In this document: in pieces, positions 52,708 through 60,587 of the stretch
Numbering within the stretch: the first letter of the stretch is position 1
Layout: every line of letters begins with the position of its first letter
Assembly: GCA_030606285.1 (NCBI GenBank)
Contig: JAUWGS010000005.1
Location: forward strand, 66,716-130,715
Reading direction: 5' to 3'
Source of the DNA: Planctomycetales bacterium
GTDB lineage: Bacteria > 4484-113
DNA length: 64,000 nt
Notes under the pieces: model-generated
Told to the model about the DNA's origin: nothing
Databases searched by the model: none
What the model saw: only the letters and a program-made list of their open reading frames with translations
Position numbers and translations under genes: made by a program

Positions 52708-53289
52708 TTAGTCCACCCTTAGTAATCCTAATTGAACAAGCGGCTGGACTCGCGAGTCGACGTCAGAAAGTACCCATCCCTTCTGCTTAGCCCTCTGAAC
52801 TACTTCCCCAACAGTTAGCACCTCACCTGCCTTCTCCTCAATAATGAAGTGTATCTTGGCAGCCTCGGCGAGTTCGCTGACAGTTAAGTTCTCGGTTCTA
52901 TCTACGACACTACTGAGGCCCTTTGCGAACCCGGGAAGCCCTTCTGCGTCGCTGTTCCCTAGAGATTCGTGAAGCTCCGATCCTCTACCAGTTAGGCGAT
53001 AGCGATATTCGAATCTTGGGAGCAATTCAGACTGGTTCTCACCTCGCAGCACCCGCAATGTGGTTCGATCCTCCTCAGTTAAGTCGAGAGCCAAACATGT
53101 TCTTAGGCCATCAGTAAGTTCATCGGAATAGGGACCATATAAATATGCGCGGAACGCCACAAAACGTATCTGCGTGAGTGCTTGCGTTAGGTATACTTCC
53201 TTGTGGAGTCTAGTGCGCCCTTCCAAACCGCTTACTGCGTGAGCACCCACAGTCATTAGCACAACGTGATGCGGTCGGATTTTCATCAC
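52708..53289 (-). CDS. YwgA-like winged-helix protein, partner of the HD phosphohydrolase
   Basis: The 193-residue protein has GRTRLHKEVYLTQAL and AYLYGPYSDELTDGLRTCLAL, the pattern of the YwgA family (G.trLqK..yL....YGPys..l...l..L). The C-terminal part, LTVGEVVQRAKQKGWVLSD...VQPLVQLGLLRVD, looks like a small winged helix. In Bacillus subtilis ywgA lies beside ywfO, an HD phosphohydrolase; the same pair is here with a four-base overlap (GTG 53289; ATG 53286 possible). It likely binds or regulates the HD enzyme, but the function is unproven. The G+C content drops in this stretch. Confidence 0.75.
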   Translation of the reverse strand: MMKIRPHHVVLMTVGAHAVSGLEGRTRLHKEVYLTQALTQIRFVAFRAYLYGPYSDELTDGLRTCLALDLTEEDRTTLRVLRGENQSELLPRFEYRYRLTGRGSELHESLGNSDAEGLPGFAKGLSSVVDRTENLTVSELAEAAKIHFIIEEKAGEVLTVGEVVQRAKQKGWVLSDVDSRVQPLVQLGLLRVD

Positions 53290-54734
53290 TTGCCCCCTTG
53301 TTGATATAGATTATACAACTTATCCCGAATCTCCGAAGCTCGATCCGAATCAGCACTAAGATTATCGGTTGGATCGTCCTGCACGATTACCTGTAGCCTT
53401 ATCTGCTCCGGCTCCTGTAAGCGCCTGAGAATAGAGGGTTCATGCTCGGATAGCTTCCTCGCTTCCCCATGTTCTGGTCTTATTACAACCGTCTCTGGCT
53501 CAAGCCGGTACTTCTCGCGACCTGTGTGCGGAGTTGCGGATGTGGTGTTTCTTACAATGACCAGTTCCGAGGGACATCCAAGAACCTCGGCTATCTCCTG
53601 TTCCTCCTTCCTCGCCTCATCAGTATGGCTCTCCAGTGTCGTTAATCTATCTTGGCTATTAATGTCCTTAGTGAGAACGCGGATGTCCTCATCCAGTCTA
53701 AGTTTCAGCAAACGTCTGTCTCTGATTCGCCGAAATAGGTCCCCTGCATATCCGTTAGCAGCACAGCCGCAGTCCATCATCCTCTCATCATGCCAGAGCA
53801 AGAATTCACTGATGTATTCCTGTGTATCTCCGTATTCAAAGAGCTTTCCGAGATTGTCATGCGGTTTCACAGATGTTTGGCTCTCAGGCATGCCCACAAG
53901 TGTCAGGTTAAGCCCACGCACTAGCATATTATCAGTCACCACTCTCACTTTGTGAAAGTACAACTGCTCTGCAAGAAAGAACTTGGCAAGAATGCACTGC
54001 TCAATGGCCCTTACACCCTCTCCCTTAATTGCCAGAAAGCAGTGGGGACCACTGATGTGAATCGTCGTGCTTTCGATCACTTTCTCTAAGTCGAACACAC
54101 CGTACTTCACGCCAGCATAGTGACTGTCCCTCAGCAGGTAGTCTAGTTTGTCGGAATCAACAGGGCCACTGACGATCTCCTTTGCCAGGAAACGGACCTC
54201 CCTTCCCTGATGTTTCTTGCCCTCAATGACTTGAACAACGTCATCCAGATCCTCTTCAAGTATTTCTACAAGCTCTTCAGAGTGACGGATTAAACTGGAA
54301 GTAATCCTCTCATGTAGAGACTCGACTTCCTCAGTATTGCGCAGACTCACTGGCAGTTTTGAAAGCAAGACAGGTTCAGTTGAATGGCCGAACGGCAAGT
54401 GCCCTATGTCATGTAATAGCGCGGCAATTCGCACTATGCGCCGGAAATCATCTGGCGACTTGCCAAGCAGTATCTCGTCGCGTTGTCCTGTAGTTAGCGA
54501 TTGGATTTCCTCTAGCAAATGGTCAGCCATTCGTGAGGCGACGCGAAGCGTGCCAACGCTGTGCTCGAATCGTGTGTGAACAGCGCCCGGATAAACAAGG
54601 TACGCATGGGCAAGCTGTCTGATTCTTCTCAGCCTTTGAAACGGGCGGGAGTCTATTAGCCGCCTTTCCTTCTGTGTGAGCGGTATGAATCCGTGAATTG
54701 GATCCCGGATGCTTGTTGGATACTTCAGCTCCAT
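53286..54734 (-). CDS. HD-domain phosphohydrolase (YwfO/SAMHD1-like)
   Basis: The 482-residue enzyme belongs to the dNTP triphosphohydrolase-like HD family. It starts LKYPTSIRDPIHGFIPLT, with HTRFEHSVGT (His58), the HD pair His108-Asp109 in AALLHDIGHLPFGHS and VDSDKLDYLLRDSHYAGV supplying the last metal Asp. The C-terminal 200 residues are variable. Close relatives hydrolyse deoxynucleotides; activity here is inferred. ATG 54734 is chosen over TTG 54746. Repeated TATACT boxes lie just upstream. It overlaps the YwgA-like gene. Confidence 0.85.
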   Translation of the reverse strand: MELKYPTSIRDPIHGFIPLTQKERRLIDSRPFQRLRRIRQLAHAYLVYPGAVHTRFEHSVGTLRVASRMADHLLEEIQSLTTGQRDEILLGKSPDDFRRIVRIAALLHDIGHLPFGHSTEPVLLSKLPVSLRNTEEVESLHERITSSLIRHSEELVEILEEDLDDVVQVIEGKKHQGREVRFLAKEIVSGPVDSDKLDYLLRDSHYAGVKYGVFDLEKVIESTTIHISGPHCFLAIKGEGVRAIEQCILAKFFLAEQLYFHKVRVVTDNMLVRGLNLTLVGMPESQTSVKPHDNLGKLFEYGDTQEYISEFLLWHDERMMDCGCAANGYAGDLFRRIRDRRLLKLRLDEDIRVLTKDINSQDRLTTLESHTDEARKEEQEIAEVLGCPSELVIVRNTTSATPHTGREKYRLEPETVVIRPEHGEARKLSEHEPSILRRLQEPEQIRLQVIVQDDPTDNLSADSDRASEIRDKLYNLYQQGGK

Positions 54735-54797
54735 TGCGAGGAACAAACTAAGTATACATTAGTATAGCTTGAATGTCAACAAGCTACTGCCATGTTC

Positions 54798-54897
54798 TTA
54801 CCCCAGCGCCTGTTGTAGGTCGCTGATTATATCCCCCGCATCCTCCAATCCAACCGACAGCCTCAGCATTTCGGGCAATATGCCGATGGCTCGCCGC
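54798..54897 (-). pseudogene. C-terminal fragment of a Cys/Met-metabolism PLP enzyme, copy A
   Basis: Translated on the minus strand this gives ERRAIGILPEMLRLSVGLED followed by AGDIISDLQQALG and a stop, the C-terminus of cystathionine gamma-synthase/O-acetylhomoserine sulfhydrylase-type enzymes. There is no upstream domain: the frame is joined to unrelated sequence at 54891-54897. A second copy lies at 56135-56235. Confidence 0.8.
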
Positions 54898-55013
54898 TCT
54901 GGCTCATACGCAACCCTTCCCGAAAACGCGCGCACCTTGCGCTCATTGACGAAGGCGTGTCGGTAGACAGGTTCCTCATCGCAATCGGCGCGAAGGAGAA
55001 GGAGGAGAGGTGA
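54891..55013 (+). pseudogene. truncated duplicate of the 51961-52620 lipoprotein gene tail
   Basis: In the plus frame this reads SPLWLIRNPSRKRAHLALID, EGVSVDRFLIAIGAKEKEER and stop, matching the last 40 codons of the lipoprotein gene with few changes. No start or signal remains. Its left edge coincides with the edge of the PLP-enzyme fragment at TCGCCGCT. Confidence 0.85.
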
Positions 55014-55037
55014 GGCTGCGGACGCAGGCGTGGCTCA

Positions 55038-55745
55038 CTATGATTGCTCTGAAAAGAAGCTGCGCAGGTCGCGCAGGCAGGCTGCACAAAGCGGACTGTC
55101 AGCGTGAAGCCGCTCATCCGTCATTCTAAGCCAGTCACCGGGAACTATCAGACCTTGGCGCATGACGCAGCCATTATTGGTGCAATGCTTGCCCAAGCTC
55201 TCCTCGACGTTATCCTTTCTATTTAGGGCTGGAACCCTAAAAACGTGCCCGACCTCGTGCATCACTTCCGTCTGGATGCAGCCCGCCATTTGTTCTTTAG
55301 AATTTAGCCCGCAAAACCTCTTAACCGACAACACCGTTCCTAGCGCGGGATACGCGGAGCCAGCAACGTAACAGGTATCTTCGTCCTGGTATATGTCCGT
55401 GTGGAGGACTAGGACATGGTAGTGAGGATGGTCAGAGCCAAGAAGTAAATCGGAGCCATTAGGCAGCTCCAGAAGCTTGTCAAGGACAACGGAGGCGTTG
55501 GCTTGCTTTGGGCGAGAGCTTTCCTCCCGCCCTCGGTTCACATACCACTCCACGCTCTTGTGCGGAACTAAGGTGTCGTCGGTTGAGCTTCGCTCCTCTG
55601 ACGAGCGACCGAGATTGTGCACCTCGATAGCCTGGTCAACGCCTGCAAGCTGAAGTATCTCACGAATTCCAGCTAGTACGGCTTTCAACTGGAAGTCTTC
55701 AATTCCGTCCTCCGACATCACATAGATTGGCTTAATGTTTCTCAC
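55038..55745 (-). CDS. divergent archaemetzincin-like zinc protease
   Basis: The 235-residue protein has HEVGH at 163-167, then His187-Cys188-X4-Cys193-X-Met195 (KHCTNNGCVM) and Cys220-X2-Cys223. This matches archaemetzincins, whose motif combines HEXXH, a third His, CX4CXM and a CXXC pair. Here about 19 residues separate HEXXH from the third His, instead of the usual five, and 24 rather than 17 lie before the CXXC. It may still bind a catalytic and a structural zinc. GTG start with AAAGG upstream. It is in the low-G+C island. Substrate unknown. Confidence 0.65.
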   Translation of the reverse strand: MRNIKPIYVMSEDGIEDFQLKAVLAGIREILQLAGVDQAIEVHNLGRSSEERSSTDDTLVPHKSVEWYVNRGREESSRPKQANASVVLDKLLELPNGSDLLLGSDHPHYHVLVLHTDIYQDEDTCYVAGSAYPALGTVLSVKRFCGLNSKEQMAGCIQTEVMHEVGHVFRVPALNRKDNVEESLGKHCTNNGCVMRQGLIVPGDWLRMTDERLHADSPLCAACLRDLRSFFSEQS

Positions 55746-55793
55746 GGTGATGCCTTTACTAGCCGTAAGAATAGCGGTTCAACGCAGCATCGA

Positions 55794-56081
55794 TTATTTC
55801 GCTTCTCCCCTGAGGAGGGTGGCTATAATTCCCACCAGCCCGACAATGAGAATCGCCGCCCCGATGAGAAGGAAGGTTATATAAGTTACTATGTAAGGAT
55901 GAGCCAGGTCAGTGGTAATCATCTTATAGTAGGGATTAATGTTATGTTCAGACCACTCCATCATGCCCATGTCCAATAACCCAAGCTGCGCCATGGTACA
56001 GCTTCGAGCCAGTAGCATGAGAATGACACCCGCGAGGGCTACAGTCCCTGAGAAGATCAGGGCGGTTGTCTGCTTCATCAT
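55794..56081 (-). CDS. small two-helix membrane protein
   Basis: The roughly 95-residue product has two hydrophobic helices (TALIFSGTVALAGVILMLLA and YITFLLIGAAILIVGLVGII) separated by a Met/Asn/Tyr-rich loop. The tandem ATG at 56081/56078 follows GAGAGG; a TATGAT -10-like box lies further upstream. A longer open frame to 56267 is rejected because it would run through the PLP-enzyme fragment. No family recognised. Confidence 0.6.
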   Translation of the reverse strand: MMKQTTALIFSGTVALAGVILMLLARSCTMAQLGLLDMGMMEWSEHNINPYYKMITTDLAHPYIVTYITFLLIGAAILIVGLVGIIATLLRGEAK

Positions 56082-56134
56082 AATAGCTTGACCTCTCAAT
56101 GCCAAAATCATAGCATACACAGCCAGCTTCCCCG

Positions 56135-56235
56135 CTACCCCAGCGACTGCTGCAAATCGGCAACAATATCCGCCGCGTCTTCCAATCCCACCGACAGGCG
56201 CAGCATTTCGGGCAGTAACCCTATTGCGCGCCGCT
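56135..56235 (-). pseudogene. C-terminal fragment of a Cys/Met-metabolism PLP enzyme, copy B
   Basis: The minus strand gives ERRAIGLLPEMLRLSVGLED then AADIVADLQQSLG and stop, nearly the same as copy A at 54798-54897. Again only the C-terminus is present. The intact enzyme gene is not in the window. The 115 bases from here to mqnC hold short palindromes (GGGCTGGTGAGCCC) and no gene. Confidence 0.8.
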
Positions 56236-56350
56236 CGCCTTTCCCCCTCTGAGTACGCGGCGCTCACTAGCGCCGCTCTGAATCGCCGGGCTGGTGAGCC
56301 CGGCCTACCCGGTTAAGAGCCTTCCCTGGCTACCGGCCACTGGCCCCTGG

Positions 56351-57445
56351 CTATTCCAACAACTCATACTGCGTCGTGCGGCGCTGGGGCGTGAAGCCGG
56401 CCTTTGAGATCAACCGGCGGAGTTCCGCTTCGGTCATCGCGTAACTCGTCCCGGCGGCGGCGACGACGTTTTCTTCGAGCATCGTGCCGCCCATGTCGTT
56501 TGCGCCGAACATCAGCGCAAGCTGCCCCACCTTCGGCCCCATCGTTACCCACGACGCCTGCAAATTCTCAAAGTTACTAAGATACAACCGCGCCACCGCA
56601 AGCGTCCGCAGGTAATCCAGCCCACCCACAGCCGTGCCGCCCAGCGCGGTGTTCTCCGGCTGGTAGGTCCAGCAGATAAACGCGGTGAAGCCCCCCGTTT
56701 CGTCCTGCAATGCGCGGATGCGCTCCAGGTGCTCGATGCGCTCGGCGAGCGTCTCCACATGCCCGAACATCATCGTCGCCGTAGTGCGCATCCTTAAGCC
56801 GTGCGCCTCACGCATCACGCCAATCCACTCGTCGGCGGTGCACTTGTGCGGCGACACTTCGCTGCGCACGCGGTCGGATAAAATCTCCGCGCCGCCTCCG
56901 GGCAGGCTGTCCAGCCCCGCCTCGCGCAGTCTGCTTAACACCTCGCGCACCGGCATCCCGAAAAGCCTGCTAAAATGCACAACTTCCGGCGGCGAGAACG
57001 AATGCAGCGTCGTTTTAGGAAAGTCGCGCTTGATGCAGCGCAACAGGTCTAAATACCACTCGAACGGCAGCGAAGGATGGTGCCCGCCCTGCATCAATAT
57101 CTGCTTCGCGCCAAGCTCCACTGCCTCGGTGATCTTCGCCCTTATCACCGGCTCGTATTGATTGACGTACGCATCCTCGTCGCCGATATCGCGCGAGAAT
57201 GCGCAGAAGCGGCAGCGGCTGATGCAGACATTCGTGTAATTGATATTGCGGTCGACGACGTAGGTCACAACTCTTGGCTCAACACGCTTAAGCCGCAACT
57301 TGTGCGCCGCGCGCCCAAGCTCATGGATATCGCCCGCACGCAGCAGAAGCTCGCCTTCTTCGCAGCTCAGGCGTCCGCCAGCCACCGGTTTTGAGCAGAG
57401 CTTTCCGGTTTCGTCAATCGGGAGGCTGCTCGGCTTATCCGACAT
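56351..57445 (-). CDS. mqnC: cyclic dehypoxanthinyl futalosine synthase
   Basis: The 364-residue radical SAM enzyme cyclises dehypoxanthinyl futalosine in menaquinone synthesis. The CX3CX2C cluster motif is NINYTNVCISRCRFCAF. Family marks are TTATMMFGHVETLAERIEHL, QASWVTMGPKVGQLALMFGA and NDMGGTMLEENVVAAAG. Length is typical. It follows mqnA by five bases and ends the operon. Confidence 0.95.
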   Translation of the reverse strand: MSDKPSSLPIDETGKLCSKPVAGGRLSCEEGELLLRAGDIHELGRAAHKLRLKRVEPRVVTYVVDRNINYTNVCISRCRFCAFSRDIGDEDAYVNQYEPVIRAKITEAVELGAKQILMQGGHHPSLPFEWYLDLLRCIKRDFPKTTLHSFSPPEVVHFSRLFGMPVREVLSRLREAGLDSLPGGGAEILSDRVRSEVSPHKCTADEWIGVMREAHGLRMRTTATMMFGHVETLAERIEHLERIRALQDETGGFTAFICWTYQPENTALGGTAVGGLDYLRTLAVARLYLSNFENLQASWVTMGPKVGQLALMFGANDMGGTMLEENVVAAAGTSYAMTEAELRRLISKAGFTPQRRTTQYELLE

Positions 57446-57450
57446 GCAGG

Positions 57451-58215
57451 CTACTTCGCGAGCTTAGCGAGCTTGAGTTCATGCACCTTCTGGCGGAAAA
57501 ACTCGAGGAAATCCAGATCGCGGGGCGAAAGCCGGAAGTGCAGCGCCTTGCCGAAGTAATCCACCAGGGCCTTGTGGCTCACCTGCCATTCCCGCTCCGC
57601 GAACTTGCACAGCCCGTCCCAGTCTTCCTCGACTTTGGCGTAGGCTTCCTCCAGTATCCCCACAAGGTCATCCGAGACCGGCTCGCTGCCCTGCCACATT
57701 GCAAACACGACCGGCAGCTTGAACAGCTTGTCAATCAGCGCGGCAATGTCGTAGGCATAATGGTACGTGAACTGCGGATGGAAATTCTGGTCGCCGATGA
57801 TCACGCGGCCGATTTTTGGCTGGAGCTTCGCGCGGACGTCTCTGGCAGGTGTAAACTTCACGCGCTGTTGTCGTTCGTTGAAGATAATGCGGGTCAGCGC
57901 GTTGCTGGTTAGGCTGGCCGGGTCCTCTTCAACCACGGTCACCTTATCCAGCGGATCCTGCGAGTAGATCATCACCGTTATCACCCGGCCCTCGGCAGCC
58001 ACGCAGAGGTCGGTTATCCGGCTGCGCAGCTTCGCGGCGTACACGAATGACGAAGTGAGGGCTGCATCGAGCTTCCCCTCCCGCATCAGGTGGAACAGCT
58101 CCGCCGGCATCCCCCACGTAGGCTTCACGCGCGGGTGGTCCTGCAGCCCGTGAACGAGCGGCAGCGCATTGAGAAACGGTAACAGTCCAACTCTAAACTT
58201 CTTGGGCATCTTCAT
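57451..58215 (-). CDS. mqnA: chorismate dehydratase
   Basis: The 254-residue protein of the MqnA/MqnD family dehydrates chorismate, the first futalosine-pathway step. It has RVGLLPFLNALPLVHGL, GKLDAALTSSFVYA and a periplasmic-binding-like two-lobe layout with VIIGDQNFHPQF and FAMWQGSE. It lies between mqnE (22-base overlap) and mqnC, which favours MqnA. ATG 58215 or 58209. Confidence 0.92.
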   Translation of the reverse strand: MKMPKKFRVGLLPFLNALPLVHGLQDHPRVKPTWGMPAELFHLMREGKLDAALTSSFVYAAKLRSRITDLCVAAEGRVITVMIYSQDPLDKVTVVEEDPASLTSNALTRIIFNERQQRVKFTPARDVRAKLQPKIGRVIIGDQNFHPQFTYHYAYDIAALIDKLFKLPVVFAMWQGSEPVSDDLVGILEEAYAKVEEDWDGLCKFAEREWQVSHKALVDYFGKALHFRLSPRDLDFLEFFRQKVHELKLAKLAK

Positions 58216-59308
58216 CCACCGGTTCGTATTCGCGCATATCCCGATAGAGCGCGTCGCGCATAATCGGTTTCAGCCCGGCGCCCCTAATGATACCAGCAAG
58301 CTCGCTAATGGTCACCCCTTTGGGCGCAGTGGCTCCAGCAGCGTGATAGATTCGCTCATACACTACAGTGCCGTCCACGTCGTCCGCGCCCCAGAGGAGC
58401 ATCACCTGCGCGAGCTTCAACCCGTATTCCACCCAGTAGGCCTTGATGTGGGGGAATTTGTGGAGCGCGACGCGCGACGCGGCCACGTGGCGCAGATCCT
58501 CCACGCCGGTGGTGAACTCGCCGCCCAACCGGTTCCCCACCGGATGGTACGCCAGCGGTATGAACGCCTGAAAACCCCCTGTCTCATCCTGCAAGTCGTA
58601 GAGCTGGAGCAGATGTTCAGCTTTCTGCTTGGGCGTCTCCACATGGCCGTAGAGCATCGTGGCGTTCGTGGGAATCCCCAGCTCGTGCGCCGTGCGGTGC
58701 ACAGCGAGCCATTCGTCTCCCGAAATCTTGTCCGGGCAAATCTGTAAGCGCACTTCGTCAGCGAATACCTCCGCCCCTCCACCGGGCATCGCATCCAGTC
58801 CCGCGTCTTTTAGGTCGAGGAGCGTATCGCGCACGCTCATACCTGACAGCTCAGCCATCCATGCTACTTCCACTGCGGTAAACGCCTTTAGCTGCACCTC
58901 CAGGAAGGCTTCGCGCAGTGTCGTGAGAATCCCCCGATAGTATCCGTAATCCGCCAGCTCGCGCGGCGGGATTGCGCCAACAATGTGAAACTCCCGCACG
59001 TCCTGAACACCATCGGCTTTCAGGCTCTCCACAATCTCGTCCGGCTGCAGAAAATAGGCATCGTCATCTGTAGCATCAGCGCTGAAGGAGCAGAACAGGC
59101 AGCGGTTCTGGCAGATGTTCGTGTAGTTTATATGCCGGTTTGCCACGACATACGTGCGGTCGCCGTGCAGCTTCATGCGAATTTCGTGCGCCAGCCCGCC
59201 CAGCCAGTGAAGGTCGGCGTCGGTGAGTAGGAACACGACTTCATCCGGCGTCAGCCGCTCGCCGGACAGGGCCTTGCGCTCGATGGTTGATTGGACGGAG
59301 TCCCGCAC
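58193..59308 (-). CDS. mqnE: aminofutalosine synthase
   Basis: The 371-residue radical SAM enzyme makes aminofutalosine from the MqnA product and S-adenosylmethionine. The cluster motif is HINYTNICQNRCLFCSF. Other marks are DRTYVVANRHINYTNIC, DAMPGGGAEVF and IPTNATMLYGHVETPKQKAE, which separate it from MqnC. The GTG start lies eight bases after TAGAAT and has no ribosome binding site. It is the first gene of mqnE-mqnA-mqnC. The nucleosidase step (MqnB or MTAN) and MqnD are not in the window. Confidence 0.94.
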   Translation of the reverse strand: MRDSVQSTIERKALSGERLTPDEVVFLLTDADLHWLGGLAHEIRMKLHGDRTYVVANRHINYTNICQNRCLFCSFSADATDDDAYFLQPDEIVESLKADGVQDVREFHIVGAIPPRELADYGYYRGILTTLREAFLEVQLKAFTAVEVAWMAELSGMSVRDTLLDLKDAGLDAMPGGGAEVFADEVRLQICPDKISGDEWLAVHRTAHELGIPTNATMLYGHVETPKQKAEHLLQLYDLQDETGGFQAFIPLAYHPVGNRLGGEFTTGVEDLRHVAASRVALHKFPHIKAYWVEYGLKLAQVMLLWGADDVDGTVVYERIYHAAGATAPKGVTISELAGIIRGAGLKPIMRDALYRDMREYEPVDEDAQEV

Positions 59309-59316
59309 TGCCGCGT

Positions 59317-59322
59317 ATTCTA
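59317..59322 (-). promoter_or_regulatory. -10 box of the mqn operon
   Basis: TAGAAT on the minus strand with eight bases to GTG 59308. Confidence 0.4.
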
Positions 59323-59383
59323 TGCGACTTGCGCTTCTTCAACAAGCACTGTCCGCCAGCCGTATTCGCTTCCGCCCATCTGC

Positions 59384-59408
59384 TATAATTGAGCTTCAGT
59401 CAGGAGGG
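59384..59408 (+). promoter_or_regulatory. -10 box and ribosome binding site of dnaN
   Basis: TATAAT at 59384-59389 and AGGAGGG at 59402-59408, six bases before ATG 59415. One of the clearest promoter/Shine-Dalgarno pairs in the window. Confidence 0.6.
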
Positions 59409-59414
59409 ACAACT

Positions 59415-60539
59415 ATGAAACTCACCATCTCCCAGGAAAAGTTGAGCCAGGCGCTCAACCTTGTCAGCAAGGCGGTCTCCAGCCGCACGCTGAACCTGGT
59501 TCTCGCTCACATCCGGTTCCAGGTGACGAAGAAGAGCCTGACGCTCACCGGGTCGGACGGCGATTTCACGATCGAACACACGGTCGATACCGAGGGAGAA
59601 CGTGAAGGCGCGCTGCTAGTGCCCGCGCGACTCTTCGTCGACCTCATCACGAGGCTGCCCAAAAAGGACGTGACGCTGGAGCGCCAGGACGGGATGCTCA
59701 AGATTGTAAGCGGCTACTCGGATTACTCCATCAACATCCTGCCCGACGAGAACTTCCCCAGCCTTCCGCTGTTCGAGGAAGGTAAGCTGGCGCAGCTTCC
59801 CGCCGGACTGCTGAGGAGCGCCCTGGGGCGAACCACCTTCAGCGCCCTCAAAGACCCCAGCGGGACCACGAGCCACTATACGCACGGCGTGCTGCTCAAC
59901 TTCCACGAAGACAACCTGGACATCGTGGCAACGGACGGGCACCGCCTGGCGCTGGAGCGAATGGACAATCCCGCGCCGGAAATCAAAGACCGCAGCCTGC
60001 TGGTACCCACTACAATCACCGAGGAGCTAAGGCGGGCACTGCCGAGCGAAGAGGATAAGACCGTCGAGATCTACTTCCTGAGCAACCAGGTCTTCTTCAA
60101 GTTCGATAACAGCGTCTTCGGCGGATCGCTCTTCGACATCAAGTACCCCGATTACCTGAAGGTAGTGCCCAAGGAAACCAAATCCGTCGCCAACGTAAAC
60201 CGCAGCGCGTTGCGTGAGGCGCTTCAGCGCGTCCTCATTGTGTTTAAGGTAAAGGAGCAGAATCCGGTCGTCCGGGTGGAGACCAGCGGTGACAGCCTGG
60301 TCATCTCAAGCGAATCCCAGGATGTTGGCAAAGGCGTCGAGGAAATGCCGTTCACTCAGGGCTCGCCTTTCGCGGACATACGCATCGCTATCAACCCGGC
60401 GTATCTGGCTGATGTTCTCGCGGTGGTGGACGCGGATACCGTTGACCTGCACTGGACGAGCGAAGTGAACCCGCTGAAGCTGGAGCTTCCGGAGAAGCCC
60501 GGTTACACTTATATTGTGATGCCCATCCGGATGGACTAG
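59415..60539 (+). CDS. dnaN: DNA polymerase III beta sliding clamp
   Basis: The 374-residue protein forms the ring clamp that tethers polymerase to DNA. Three repeated clamp domains are seen, with LVSKAVSSRTLNLVLAHIRF at the start, VATDGHRLALERMD in the middle and the C-terminal YTYIVMPIRMD, matching the (M)PxR(M/L) end. The open frame extends upstream to 59223, but the ATG has a perfect ribosome binding site. dnaA is not next to it, an unusual placement. csrA-like follows after 48 bases. Confidence 0.96.
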   Translation: MKLTISQEKLSQALNLVSKAVSSRTLNLVLAHIRFQVTKKSLTLTGSDGDFTIEHTVDTEGEREGALLVPARLFVDLITRLPKKDVTLERQDGMLKIVSGYSDYSINILPDENFPSLPLFEEGKLAQLPAGLLRSALGRTTFSALKDPSGTTSHYTHGVLLNFHEDNLDIVATDGHRLALERMDNPAPEIKDRSLLVPTTITEELRRALPSEEDKTVEIYFLSNQVFFKFDNSVFGGSLFDIKYPDYLKVVPKETKSVANVNRSALREALQRVLIVFKVKEQNPVVRVETSGDSLVISSESQDVGKGVEEMPFTQGSPFADIRIAINPAYLADVLAVVDADTVDLHWTSEVNPLKLELPEKPGYTYIVMPIRMD

Positions 60540-60587
60540 GAACAGTCGCAGTTGCCCGGAGGGGTGGGCTTTGGCGGAAAACCCGAA

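Noticed and set aside
55794-56267. 157-codon form of the small membrane protein
   Set aside because: The upstream part overlaps the PLP-enzyme fragment and is Arg/Ala-rich with no ribosome binding site. The tandem ATG at 56081/56078 has GAGAGG and a -10 box.
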